Assembly: GCA_032718475.1 (NCBI GenBank)
Contig: JAUCBJ010004027.1
Span: forward strand, 1-64,000
Origin: Nemertoderma westbladi
Lineage: Eukaryota > Xenacoelomorpha > Nemertodermatida > Nemertodermatidae
DNA: 64,000 bases
Direction of reading: 5' to 3'
The position numbers and the translations under genes were made by a program. The first letter of the stretch is position 1; every line of letters starts with the position of its first letter. Shown here piece after piece: positions 45,603 to 58,939 of the stretch. The notes under the pieces are model-generated. The model was not told the DNA's origin, did no database searches, and saw only the letters and a list, made by a program, of their open reading frames with translations.

Positions 45603-45700
45603 TAAAGTCTCCCAGGAAATTTAAGAATGCATGCTGATCCACTCCATCAGTAGCTCATTTATCATAGACAAACGACAGCACACAATAGACTGAAAACAAC

Positions 45701-46884
45701 TGTAAAGGCTTTTGCGGAATTAGCTGGTTATTTTCCCCGCAAAGTACTCTGTAGGTGTTTTAACGGACATAAAAAGCCGTTTCCTTACTGTACCGGTGTT
45801 TTAGTGGACATAAAAAGCCATTTCTTCTGTATGTGTACTTTAGCGGACATAACTAGCAATTTTATGTCGCAATACGCTAAAATCCTCTTGATACAGTGTA
45901 GTTACGATGACGACATCTATCAGCTGATATGTACACGTGTAACTTTTCCTTTGTTTCTTTGTTCGGTCAACCAATCAGAGCGATTCTCATTTTATTTGTA
46001 CAGAAACCTCCGGGAAATCGCGCAATGCATTACGGTTTATGTTTACCTTTTTTCCTGATGCCAGAACAACGGCTTTGGAATTATTCTGTGTTTCAGACTT
46101 TAAACATTAGTAGGCTTTGATCATAGAAACGTATAACTGTTATCATATCAATTCAATTCACTGCATATCACACTTGTCATATTGTCATATCTCATACAAA
46201 CACCGCATTATTTTACTGCTATTTACTGTCGGTTATTAATTTGTATCAGTTGATGGAATATTGTTATATTTGGATAATATCGATAAATAATCATAAAACC
46301 CCAATCTTCTTGATATATCGAAGGTAAGAGACCGGTTACATATAGCAATTGCGACTTACATTATATTGGTTTTGGAGTGAATCTAATGCTATTTCATAGG
46401 CACTACATGTGTCGGTTGCTGTTCTCTTTATATGTGACTAAAATTAGTGAAGGTCGGCAGATCGGTGTGCAGCATTGTGCGGTAGTGTGCATGACTGTGA
46501 TAGATAACAAAGCATCTCCTAAAGAATGCGCTTTATACGTGAATCAATAGCCATCCTGTTGTGCTTAGTGTAAGTCATAACTCTGTTTACATACTTAGAG
46601 CGCCACGTCCTAAAGGAACTGTTGATATTTCCCGAAAGTCAATAATATTGGTCAGAGATTATATATTAGCGATCAATCGAATAATACAGTAGGCCTACAC
46701 CGCAATAAGGTCAGAGCTACCGAATCCAGTTTCCCGGGTATATCCAGCGGGTGAATGGTCGCGCATAGGCTGGCTTCGGCTAATGTAGTGTATCAAATAC
46801 TCGTCATAGGCTAAAGTCGATTTATAACCTCGAAGACACCTAAATTTGGCAGGTTAAACTGCTAAAGGTCTGAAAGCATGAACA
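45701..46884 (+). repeat. BEL-2 5' LTR
   Basis: 1,184-bp direct repeat of 61385-62572. It contains three phased GGACATAA boxes (two as GGACATAAAAAGCC, near 45767 and 45808), and the CCAAT box ACCAATCAGAGCG at about 45970. Confidence 0.95.
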
Positions 46885-48911
46885 ATAACAGTTATAGGAT
46901 CTTTATTGCGACGTAGGCAATAAAGACTAAAGTACTGGTCGACCGGTAACTAGTAGGCCTAACTACCTAACCACCCGAACAGGTACTTACAGCAGTACAG
47001 GTACATCAGTATTATTTCGATTGTGATATTGTATATTGTAGGCTGTTAGGGGATTAGGGATTGATCACCCCTTATTCCTTTGTATGGTTTACTTATTTCT
47101 GTCAGTTTTATTTATTTGTAGGTTAATATTGAGCAGAAGACGTGTAAGCCTGCTCAGATTGTACAGATAATTTGTAGGCTGGATTGTTGTCTGACTGTTG
47201 TTAAGTCTGAAGAGATTACAGTGTGTGTAGAGGGTATGTCCGATAAAGTACTAGTTAGGAAAGTGGGTGGCATCCAGTGCTGTAAGGTAAATCCCCCTGA
47301 AAGAATAAGTCGTACTACTCGGTTAGAACGCATACTAACTAACCATTTTGGAGTCTGCATATACTGTAGTTTGTTTAGGCTTGATAGTAGTCTGCCAGCG
47401 TTTGGTCTGTATTTTGTTTGTGTAGTCAGTAAGGGTAGCGTAATATTTATTATTCAGAGTTTATGCGATTATTCGCAACATTCATACCCCCAAATTTATT
47501 CCTACAGTAATTGTGCTTGTTATACATACCATTATAGTTAAATTAACTCCGGTACTACATCAGGGCTGTTTGGCGTAGGTAAAGACTGGTGATTTTATGC
47601 TCTAGTCACTCCGGCAGATACCGTGGTTCTTTTAGCTGTACAAGTATTTCTAACTGCTGTTTATTTGTTGTATAAGTACTTGTACCTAATTTAGGGTTTA
47701 GTGTACAGTGCTTTCCGAAGGTAATTAGTGTGTAGGCAGTATATTTGTGTTGTAAAGTGGTTAATAGGCACGTTGGCTCTGGTAGGCCGCGGTAATTAAC
47801 TTCTAGGTAGGAACACTCCGTGAAACATAACGTAGTACTTATAGCACTACGGCTATAAGTCGTCAGACGGTGGTATTTTTCCTATCTGGACAACGCAGTA
47901 TATTTATTACTCCTTTATTACTTTCAAATACCGTAGTATCCTGTCCATTTGTAATAACCGGATATTCTAACCCTTTGTTAGGCTGGTTTGTAGACTTCTT
48001 GTAAAATTACCCTAAAAATTCGTACGTGTAATTTTTGTGTTTATTTAGAGATTGTAATCTCACCCGAATTGTACGTAATTTGTAGTATTAAGTAACTTAG
48101 GCAAATTAGAATTATTTGTTTTAGTGTCCAACAAGTAGCACTTCACTGAGAGCGTACAGCTTCTGTGTAGTGACTCCTTCCCAGAAATAATAACATTTAT
48201 TTCAAATATTGTAACAAAACCCATTAAACGGGTATATATATTATAAATCAACCCAAACCGATTTATAAAATAGTAGGCCTGTCATACAACAATTAGGTCT
48301 TAATATCAGTTGGACTACTGCTTAAATAACGGTAATAAAGTAAAGTAAAGTAACTAAGTAACCCCTAAAATTCAGAAATTCAATTATTCTAAAATAATTG
48401 ACATACCGGTATTTACAATAGGCTTATTATATATATTTCTATAAATTTGAGCTGAAATTATATACCGGTATTCTGTAATTAATTCTAGTCTATAATTATA
48501 CTTATATATACTATAAGTGTAAGCTGTATACCGGTATTCACGATAGGCTTATTATATATTTCTATATATTTGTGCTGAAATTATATACCGGTATTCTGTG
48601 ACAAACCTAGTCTGCAATAATACTTATATATACTATAAGTGTAAGCTGTATACCGGTATTCACGATAGGCTTATTATATATTTCTATATATTTGTGCTGA
48701 AATTATATACCGGTATTCTGTGACAAACCTAGTCTGTAATAATACTTATATATACTATAAGTGTATACCGGTACTCTAATATATTGTATATATATCACGT
48801 TACATAGAGTAACGATATCGGTAATTAATTACTAGGCTAACAGTTGATGCTGAATTACTAGACTTGCTTTAACTGTAATATAGCAGTAGGCATTCAACTG
48901 TACAAACAAAC
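46885..48911 (+). other. BEL-2 5' leader
   Basis: About 2 kb, no gene. It holds the covarying hairpin (46901-46925) and a single copy of the segment duplicated in BEL-1. Near the end are three tandem units of 122 bp (CTTATATATACTATAAGTGT at 48501, 48623 and 48745) rich in ATACCGGTAT; BEL-1 has related but fewer units. Confidence 0.8.
46901..46925 (+). promoter_or_regulatory. Covarying leader hairpin (BEL-2)
   Basis: CTTTATTGC, a 7-nt loop, GCAATAAAG, starting 16 nt after the LTR end. Compared with BEL-1, GG has become TT on one arm and CC has become AA on the other, so pairing is kept. Confidence 0.75.
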
Positions 48912-51900
48912 ATGTCTGACACAAAGCAAAACCTGTCAGACAGTCTCCTAGATACAACCATCTGTGACCCAGACAGGAATGTGGAACGTGTGAGACCGAA
49001 GTTCAACTCACCTCCTACTGTGAGAAAGATCATCCCTCCGGTAGTGGTATCTGACCCTAGGCTAGTCCAACACCATAGGTCTATCATAGGCACTCGGGCT
49101 CAAGTCAAGCGGGACCAAGAAGCAGCTGTTAAACAGCAGCAACACTCGAGCTGAGAACTTATTTCTCAGCGGCCCGACAGCTCCAGTAGTTCGGATACTG
49201 TAGAGCTGACACCCGAGCGCGGAGCAAAGATGGCAGATGCGGTTTATTCGGATCCCCTTCTCATCCTTCCTGCAGCCGTACTCACTAGGGTATTGATTGC
49301 GGTGGAGGAACACCAAATTGATTGGGCGAGAAGTAAGCGATCGACCAAGGACAATTATGCAGGATACACAAGGGAGGAACTGAAGTCTATTGTCGAGTCA
49401 CAATGGAACTTCCCCGGACCCGGACTCCCATTTGATTTATCGGAAGCTGCCTGGGAAGACATACACAGGATGGGAGTGACAAAAGACACCAGCGATCCAG
49501 CTGTGTGGAAGAGGTCGGCAGCAGGATATGTACAGGGATTCTTCAGCTCTTTGGAGCGATTAGAAGAACAACTGTTTCGACAACCCCAAGGACCTCAAGA
49601 GCAGGGAGAGCTGCTTTATCAAGTTCCCGAAAGAATTCTAAGAATCAGACTAATCCTATCGGCCTTTGAGGAGGCTTCGAAAAGAAGACAATACACGTTG
49701 TTGCAAGTTGCCGTAAAGACTTGGTTTCAGCGGGTGAGTCTCAAAGTTCAAGGAACGGCCCAGTGGAAATCTCAGCTGGCTGAGCGCTCAACCCATGGAG
49801 AATCAACAGACGCTACCTTTTCCCAAGTGGAAAGTGAAGCGACAGCAGAGAAACCGCATAAGAGGGATGCTATTGACATTTATCTGTCAGACTATCAACG
49901 ATTTCTAGGTGACGAAGAGTTGAGGAGACGGTTGTCTGGACTTCGCCCTAATAGTGAAGGAGCCAAGCTTGTGTTGGACGCAATAGATGCGGAAATGTTA
50001 GCTGCGAACCAAGCTAAATTTGATGAAAGACTCCGCATCGCTAGGGTCCAAGAAGAACAAGTAAAGAAAAAACGTATAGAAGACAGAAAGACAGCGGCAG
50101 TGGCAGCGGCAGCGGCAGAGGCAGAAGCAGAAAGAAAAGCGGCCGACGCGGAAAGAAAAGCGGCCGAAGTGGAAAGAAAAGCGGCAGAAGCGGAAAGAAA
50201 GGCAGTGGCAGAAGCAGAACGGAGGGCGTCTGAAGAGACCACCCAACTAGAGTTGGAAAATCTGCAAGAGAAGCAAGACTGCATAAATAAACAGTTAACA
50301 GCTAGTCAAATGCAGATGATGAGTCGATCTACTCCCAAGAGACAGGGATATACATCATCTGATGAAGGCGATACCACCGATCCTGAAGGCGGAGGAAATA
50401 GATCTCGTCTAAGCAGACGTAGAAGAATGCCTCACCGTCAGAAATTGCCTGATTTGCCCCCAGCTGTTAGAAGGCAACTAGCTAGCACAGACTTAGGTAG
50501 TACAGAACCCACAGACTAAATTATGAAAATAGAAAGACTCCCTACTATAGTAGATGAGCCTGAAATAATTGGGCCTGTTTTCGAAGCCACCCCTTCGGTG
50601 ATAGAGACACCTGTACTCCCAGAACCTACCTCTAAATTCCCTTTGCACAGCACAAAACTACCTGTGCCCAGTAGGACTGTTCCCGAGTCCGAACCCATCC
50701 TGGACGCCGAGCGAGATATCAAGAATTTATCGCCCGTCGTCTCTCGCTCGCCCGCTACTATGTTGGCGACTCCCGCTTCTGCGGTCGAGTGGGTAGCTGA
50801 GGGACGACGGGAGATGGGTCTCCTGCTCGGGCAGCTGAGGGAACACCGTAAGTGCTCCTCTCAGCAGGTCCGGGAGATGGAAAGAACTGTTCAGCAGTTC
50901 AAGGGCACAGTAAGGGAAAGTAGGTTAGAGTTGCAAGAGGTGCAGCAGAGTATCGTGTTGGAACGCGACAAATTAGTAAATACCCAAAGGGGTATACCAC
51001 CAACCCCGGTAACAATGTGTCAACCTGTTAGGTCTGAAGTATTTCATGCGCAAGGTGTGGAGCCTACACGCATCTATACTGCTAGTGAAGTAGAAACTCC
51101 TATAGTAAACCCTATTAAGGGTAATAATAAACCTGTTGACAATGATATTCCATATAGACCTGATCATAATCCGAGAAATTTATATACCGATAGCTCGATA
51201 TTAAATAACACGATGGCCCAAGAAAGTTTTACGCGTCAAATGGCTAGAACCGAAGCCCGTCAAGCGGTAAAGGTAGGAGAGATTGTCAAGTTCAATGGAG
51301 ATGAGATGAAATGGTTACCTTTTAATGAATATTACAAGGATAACATACAGAACTCTGTACTATCTAATGGAGAGAAACTTAGATTCCTCATCGAGTGCTT
51401 GGAAGGATCTCCCAAGTTAATGGCGTTAAAGTTTATTGGACATCCAGATGGATTAAGACAAGTTTGGGATACCCTAAACATCAGGTATGGTAATAGGAAT
51501 AACATAGCTAGGTATTTGTATGCAAAATTGGTAGCGCCCCGAAAGTTCATTAGCAGCGGGATCATAGAGTTTTCCGATGAGATTCAGGAAATCTGTAGAC
51601 AATTAGATTGGCTAGGCAAGTCTCATGAATATCAGAGTTCTATGGTTATTGGAGCCGTGGCCTCTACTTTACCGAAGGGTGGAGTAGGTACACGCTGGGA
51701 TAAGAAAGTGTTATATATGATGGAACAACAACGACGAGACCCTACCATGGCTGATCTCATGTCATTCTTAGATGGAGAAGTAAAATTACAGCTCCTAAAG
51801 CAGTCCAGAGAGAAGACACCGGAAAATAAGGTAAGTGAGAAACCCGTTTCTAGGAGAAAGGTAATACCAGTGTGTTATACAGACGACGGCGAAAGCCAGG

Positions 51901-54900
51901 CTTCTCAAGAGGAAGACAGCGGGAAAGACACTGAAAGATCTTACTATGACAACAAAGCGCCTAAGGACGTAAGTAAATTCAATTCTCGAACCAATGACAG
52001 GAGAGAACAGGTAAGAAAAACTCCTCCTACGTCTCCTAAGAGAATTCATGTAAGAAAGCCCGAAGAAAGAATGAGTGTGCACAACGTTACTCAAAGTAAG
52101 GTAAGTAACATCAAACCGAAATGTGCGCTGTGTGACGGGCCCCACCGTTTGAATGTGTGTGATGAATTCCTAAAGAAATCATTAAAGGATAGACGGGAAG
52201 TCATGTGGGATAAGCGGTTGTGTTATAATTGCCTCAGACAAGGACACCAACGGCGAACCTGTTACTCCAACGCAAGGTGTGCAAAGTGCGGCGCAAAACA
52301 TCATATCTTGTTGCACACTGAATTCGAACGAAACAGCCCGAGTCAGGTAAGTGAGTCCGAACTACATGTCCAATTCAGTGATGTGAACGACACTGACCAA
52401 AGTTCTGAGATGGAAGGATTCTATACGGACGAATTCTCCGACGAAAACGAATCCTGTTACCTGATAAATACCGCAGTGTATCGAGCACTTACGTATGAAA
52501 AGGACACCGACAGCGAGCTCCCCCTAACTACTTCTGACCGACAACCATCTTGGAAAGCACCAACTTCCAATGTAGGAATCCGAGAATTTCCCGTAGTGCA
52601 GTTGAGGGTCCACGGACCTGAAAGGAGTTATATAGTGAACGCCCTCCTTGACTCCGGTAGCACAGGAACATTCATCGACAAAGAACTAGCCGAAGACATC
52701 TTTGCTGGACAACCGAAGTTCCGAACTAAGTTAAACATGTCAGGAATTATGCAGGTTTGGAAATCTACAGTAATAGCAGATTATTATGTAGGTGCGTTGT
52801 CCACCCCCCAGGATGAACTAGGAGAATACAGTATAAGGTCAGTAAAAATGGTGGCAATAAAGAACTTCGCTACCAGCCAAGTAGAACCTTATAACTGGGA
52901 TGAGGACGATTTCACCCAGCAGCTTAAGATACCTAGATTCAACACAGACTACCCTGGAGTGCAAATACTCATCGGCCAAAATGCGCATGAGGCGCTTGAG
53001 ACATTGGAGAAACGGCCTGCTCAACCGCAACCACTACAAGCCTATGCGGGAAGAACTAGAGTAGGTTGGTACTTTACTGGCCCTTCCCGTAGAACTATCA
53101 TGGAAAGGTTACCAAAAGAACGGGTATACCAGGTAAGTGAATGGGAAGCGGAGAGCAGAGAGGTAGACGACCCAACTGAGGGAACACCATACTCCTCAGA
53201 TTATGACGATATCCACCAACTCTTCGACGAGGAAAATACCATCGACCTCCTTACGGAAAACGAGACTTGGCAAAACAAAGTGAACCTATGTCAACTCATT
53301 CGTCCATCAGGACAAGTCGACTATAACGACAAACTGAATGACGTGATAGATCGCTACAACGCGAGGACTCGGGATGAACACGCCGTACGATTCTGTACTC
53401 AAGAGGCTGTAGAGCCCAATTCCTACGATAAGGCCCTATCGGTAGAAGAAGAAAGAGCCAAGCAGATCCAGGAGACAACTACACGTTTTCTTAAAGATCA
53501 AGGTAGATATGAAATCGGTCTACCATTCCGAAAGCGAGAACCAAAATTCATAAACAACCGAACCTTGGCGGAGAAAAGAATTGCTCAACTACATCGACGC
53601 CTTACGGCAAATGCTTCTAACACATCATTACGTTCCCAAACCCGGTAAACCCAATGAAGTTCGGGTAGTATTTGATGGCTCCGCCCTCTACATGGGCCAA
53701 TCCCTTAATTCCAAGTTGTTACCAGGACCCAACTTACTCCAATCCTTGTTGGGAATACTCTTAAGACTACGACAATATTCAATCGCTTTCGCCTCCGATA
53801 TAGAAGGCATGTTCTTATAAGTCAAGGCGCTGGATAGGGATTGAGACAGCCTACGATTTCTGTGGTGGCCTGAAGGAGACCTCAACCAGAAACCGGTGGA
53901 GTATTGGATGACCATCCAGGCTTTTGGGATCATCTCAAGCCCTTCAAACGCCTGCTCAGTGGTGCGCACCACTGCTGATGACAACCGGGACGCCTTCTCT
54001 AAAGAGGTGATCGACAACATCAAACGGGATATATACATGGACGACAATTTAAAGTCCATTCCATCGGTGGAAGAAGCCATTGATGTCGCCAAAGGAACGG
54101 TAGAGTGCTTAAAAAGAGGTGGATTTCGATTAACTAAATTCACCAGCAACTCCCGTGAGTTTCTGGAATCGATCCCGGTAGAAGATCGAGGAGCGAAAGA
54201 TCTAGACCTAATCAAAGATGATCTTCCAGAAACCCAAACACTTGGTTTGAAATGGGACACAGAGAGAGATATCCTGTTTTTCCAGCTCAAACAGCGAGAT
54301 AATCCAGTTCGGACTAAACGGATTTGTTTAAGTATCCTGAGCACTTATTTCGATCCATTGGGATTAATTAGCCCAGTTATATTGATTGCTCGGAGTTTAG
54401 TACAACAAATGTGGCTTGAAAACCACTCATGGGACGATCCACTTAAGGGAGAACTATTAAAGAAGTGGATGAAATGGGAAGATTCTCTACCAGCCATCGA
54501 GAACTTTATAATTTCCCGTTCATATTTTGGTCATGTTCTCCCTACGTATTCCTATCAACTCCATGTGTTTGGAGATGCCAGCGATATGGGAATAGGTATA
54601 GTAGCCTACCTGAGAGTTGAAACTCCGGATGGAATCAAAGTCGCCTTGGTAACCTCTAAGGCATTGATAAACAACAAGTTGAAAGTTCCTCGAGCGGAGT
54701 TAAAAGCGGCTCTTTACGCTACAGCCATCGGCCGGAATGTAACAGAACAGATCGAATATCCACTGGAGAAAACTGTCTATTGGACCGATGCTTTACTCGT
54801 GTTGGAGTATATAACCAATGAAGTCTGTCAGTTCAGCGTCTTCGTTACCAACAGAGTAGCCATTATACTTAGTCGCACGAAGATGGATCAATGGAGACAT

Positions 54901-56914
54901 TGCCCCGGAACGATTAATCCAGCAGACATCGCCTCCAGGGGAGCAACTCCACAAGAACTGATAGATACTCCAGACTGGTTAGGTGGACCCGACTTCCTAA
55001 GCAAAGAAAAGGATGAATGGCCTCCTCATCTTACTACGGCGGAGATTAGACAGGCCAAGGGAGCGGAGAAAGTCAAACCTAAAACTCGGGCGAGTAAATC
55101 AAAGTTATTTAAACCCGTGGTAGATCTGTCTGTACTACACACTTCCGGAGACGACGCTTTGGATCCGAAACCCACAGCCACAAATAAGTCTGTTGTGGAA
55201 ATCAGAGAGAGGGATTGGAAATCTGGAATACCAGACGTCTCGCAAGGACTCTCATCTCTCCTGCAGAGAGCGATATATCACTACAGTTCCTGGAATCGGC
55301 TCTATAAGGCCGTTACATATTTAAAGCGATGTTTTCATCATCACTACTCCAGGACGAAGACCACTAGTGATATCGCCCCACTGACATCCGCGCAGGTCCA
55401 TGTTGTTAAAGATCTTCCCAAATACGAGATATCCGACAGGTTTCTGAAGGGGAAGATCAGTTATCAGGAGCATGAAGAAACCAATAAGCAGATGCTGAGA
55501 CTCCTGCAATGCTATGAGGATTCCGATAAGTATTTCCTGTTGTTGAGAAATCCACAGATGCGTTTAAGGGATCGTTTCTCTAGCACAATGATAGATGGGT
55601 TAATACGTGTTGGAGGATGACTAACTAACGCTCCATTATCCTTTGACACTAAGTTTCCCATACTCATTAGAAATCTTGAAATACAAATCAAGATGATTGT
55701 AGATGTTCACAGCAAACTTTATCATGCTGGTAGAGAACGAGTTCTTAGCGAAATTCGAACTCGCTATTATTTTTATAAACCCCGTAGAGCTCTGAACCAA
55801 GTTCTTAGGAACTGCATACCCTGTAGGAAAGCATTCAGTAGGCCTTTAACACAGCGAGAGGCAGAATTACCTAGGGAACGAGTAAGCTTCTATGAACCAC
55901 CCTTTACTAATACCGGTGTAGATTTATTTGGCCCTATTGAAGTATATCATGCTAGGACTATAGTCAAGAGATGGTGTGTCATCTTTGTTTGTATGACTTG
56001 TAGAGCTATCCATCTCGATATGGTGAACGATTTATCTACCAACAGCTTCCTATTGAGCTTACGCCGACATTCGCTTTGGAACTAGTAACACGATGAGATC
56101 TGATAAGGGAACGAACTTCATTGGTGCCAACAATGAAATCAAGGCTTACGTCAAAGATTGGAACCAAAGATAGGTGGATGATCAGCTAAGGGTAACAGTG
56201 TCTAGCTGGACCTTCAACGCCGCCGACGCCCCTTGGTGGGGAGGAAGTTGGGAGAGATTAATCAGGAGCGTGAAGACCACATTTCACTTTATAGTGCCAT
56301 GCCGCGCGTATCTCACCGACGAACTTTTGCGGACGTTAATGGAGGAAATCGCCGCCTATCTCAACGAGAGACCGCTTATGCCAGTCTCATCGAGTCCCGA
56401 TTCCCTGGAAGCGCTAACACCTGCGCACTTCCTACTGAAGAAACCTGTAGCCATGCTCCCACGATCGGAAATCACAGACGGAGACGAATACTGCCGGCAA
56501 ACTTGGCAACCTATGCAGTTGTTATCCCGTCGTTACGCTGACCATTTCGAAAAACATTATCTGCCCACGCTACAACTTCAAACTAAGTGGTTTGCGCAGC
56601 AAGAAAACGTCAGCGCTGGAGACATGGTCCTTATTGTGGATTCAGATCTTCCACGTAAGCGGTGGCAGACAGGTCGTATCATCGAGACTCATATCTCGGA
56701 TGATGGTTTAGTGCGATCGGTAGAACTTGTCGTCATGCGACGTAACTTTAAGAAACCGGGAATTGTCTTCGAGACGCAGCAGCTCAATCGCCCAGTTGGT
56801 CGTTTATGTTTACTGGAAAGAAACAGAGAACTCTCCGGAAACTATGGAAGGCAAGATACTCTTCCCACGACCACCTCCCTAATCCAACAAACATCTAGGG
56901 ACTCCCCAACTTAA
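48912..56914 (+). pseudogene. gag-pol: BEL-2 Gag-Pol polyprotein (degenerate)
   Basis: Same domain order as BEL-1: long N-terminal region, coiled coil (longer here, with repeated AERKAAE), Gag core, zinc knuckles (CYNCLRQGHQRRTC), protease LLDSGSTGTF, reverse transcriptase with YMDD, RNase H, integrase (GVDLFGP, GGSWERL), DUF5641-like end. Breaks: TGA 49152, TAA 50517, TAA 53818, TGA 53845, TGA 55618, TAG 56171, a ~100-bp deletion near 53616 at the start of the RT with a frameshift, and a 5-bp deletion near 56068. Several stops are C-to-T changes of CAA, CAG or CGA. Cannot make a full polyprotein. Confidence 0.93.
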
Positions 56915-56983
56915 CAGGATCTGGAGTGGGTGTGTGACTATATTATTTTATATTTGCTTTTATTATTTTATACTTATGTATGT

Positions 56984-57484
56984 GGGGCGAGCCACGAAGT
57001 TGGCGGAGCCTTAGCGAATTGACACTGTTAGGGGGTGGGTCAATTTATGCAAATAGTTGTCGTCGTCGTCGTCGTCGTCGTTGTCGTCGTCGTCGTTGTC
57101 GTCGTCGTTACGATTTTGACATGCTAATAACTTTGTCGGATTTAAAGCTGCCAAGTTGAAAATTTGTAGGTATCAATATGAGCAAAAGTTGAGATTTTTG
57201 AGAGACTTTCAGACACCATCAGTGCAATGGTCTCCCGCTAGAGGGCCACATGTCTAAACATTAAATGCCCTCCCATTTCTTTGCTTTTAATCCGTTTAAG
57301 CTGAAACTTGGCAGATATGTATTAGACCATTAGCTGTGACTTTCAAGGGAGGCGAATCCATCTGCAGTTCTCCAGTCTTCCGCTAGAGGGCCAACGTGAC
57401 TATTTGCATAAATTGACCTACCCCCTAACAGTGTCAATTAGCTAAGGCTCTGCCAACTTCGTGCTGCGCGAAGTCCCCACTTCG
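56984..57484 (+). mobile_element. Family P element inserted in BEL-2
   Basis: A compact copy with two core units. Its left end (AGTTGGCGGAGCCTTAGCG, then GACACTGTTAGGGGG) is repeated inverted at the right end, giving inverted repeats of about 70 bp. BEL-1 keeps the empty site (about 16452-16464): ATGTATGTATTATT there, against ATGTATGT|GGGG...TTCG|TGTATTATT here. The insertion therefore duplicated or used TGT. It contains (GTC)n at about 57058-57110. Confidence 0.9.
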
Positions 57485-57487
57485 TGT

Positions 57488-58939
57488 ATTATTATGTAAT
57501 TTTATTATAATCGTTTTCTTTAATTTTATTTAGTAGAAGGTTATTTTAGCGATTATTTAGTAGATTAGTGCCATATATATTCGCGTTTATTATTTAATTA
57601 CTTATACATTATATATTTAGTGCGACGGCGAGAAATAATTCTTTTTCTCTTTCCTTACTGTTCGTAGTACATTATAATTACGTGACTACAGTAAGATGAA
57701 ATATCCGTACTTATTAAAGTACAATAAAGCTCCTACTATATTCAAGTATTATTGGTAAGTAGAGTATTAGGAATGCAAAATTCAGATCCTCGTGTCTCGG
57801 CTAAACCAAGCTCTGGGTAGACCTTGGAAACGACTTGCCTCTTCTCTCTGACATTGCTTCTTGCAATATTGCTCTCATACCGTATATTAAATAATACATA
57901 TAGTAGCGTGATGTCCCTCTAACAGTAGCGTACAACGCAAATAAATCTGTTAAACCCTTTGACCATCTGTAATTCTAGTCGATTAAGATATCGCGGCACC
58001 CACCGATATACTTGAAAGACAAAATTCTAGAATCAGTGGTTAACGTCCCCAGACAAGTTCTGGAATAAACTGGTGCCCATCCTAAATATTAACTATTAAT
58101 ATTTATAAAATCTGTCAAATTTTAGATCCTTTAAAATTCTAGTCTATTAAGATATCGTAGCACTTACTCTTAAAAAGACCAATTTCCTAGAATCAAGGAT
58201 CCCAGTCCCCAGACATGTTCTGGAATAAAATTGTGTCTATTTAATATTAAATAATAAAATTTACGGGAATAAATTTAAATTCATCTTTTAATGAATTTGA
58301 TAAATTGTCATTTTTATACAATTTATAACATTCCTAAAATTCCATAAATTAATAGATCATGGGAGCGGAGATTCACCGGAGATTAAGTGTATTAGTGTGC
58401 GAGAATCTCCAATATATAGTCAATAGCCGATAAAATTCATAAAATCATGTATAAAGGGGATATTGACAATTAAAGAATTACTATTAAATAGCATCCCAGA
58501 TCTGTATGCATGAGAATTACCCTAATTCTACTGCTAGCTTTCCATAATGTCACCATAGCAACAACCACGCTAGAATTAGAAGTGAGTTAAAAGAACAATA
58601 GAAAGCTTGCCCCATTGAATAGCATAAGGAATAAATAGCACACTGCTAGTATCCAAGGATACATAATAATAACGTGGCATTCTGGAAGGCACTGACTAAC
58701 GGACAAATGGCCCGAATGTGTACAATTTGTGACAGTTGTGTGGAATTTGTGCGTTTATAGGTGAATGTTACTACTAAAGTGTGTTTACAGTAGCGAGTCG
58801 CAATTGTGAAAGTAGCCCTAACTCTGCAGCAAGAACCTGAAGTAAATCTAAGCCTTTGGGACGGACAGTGGAGTGACTTGTGCCGGTTATCGTTGTCGTT
58901 GTGTAGCTACTACGTTGGCGAAAAACACAGCGACGACGG
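57488..58939 (+). other. BEL-2 pol-ORF3 spacer
   Basis: Collinear with the BEL-1 spacer. It contains the two repeats ending in CCAGA-TCTGG hairpins at 58049-58063 and 58209-58223. Relative to BEL-1 it has lost the stretch around the ORF3 start codon (about 270 bp at 58935-58950). Confidence 0.7.
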
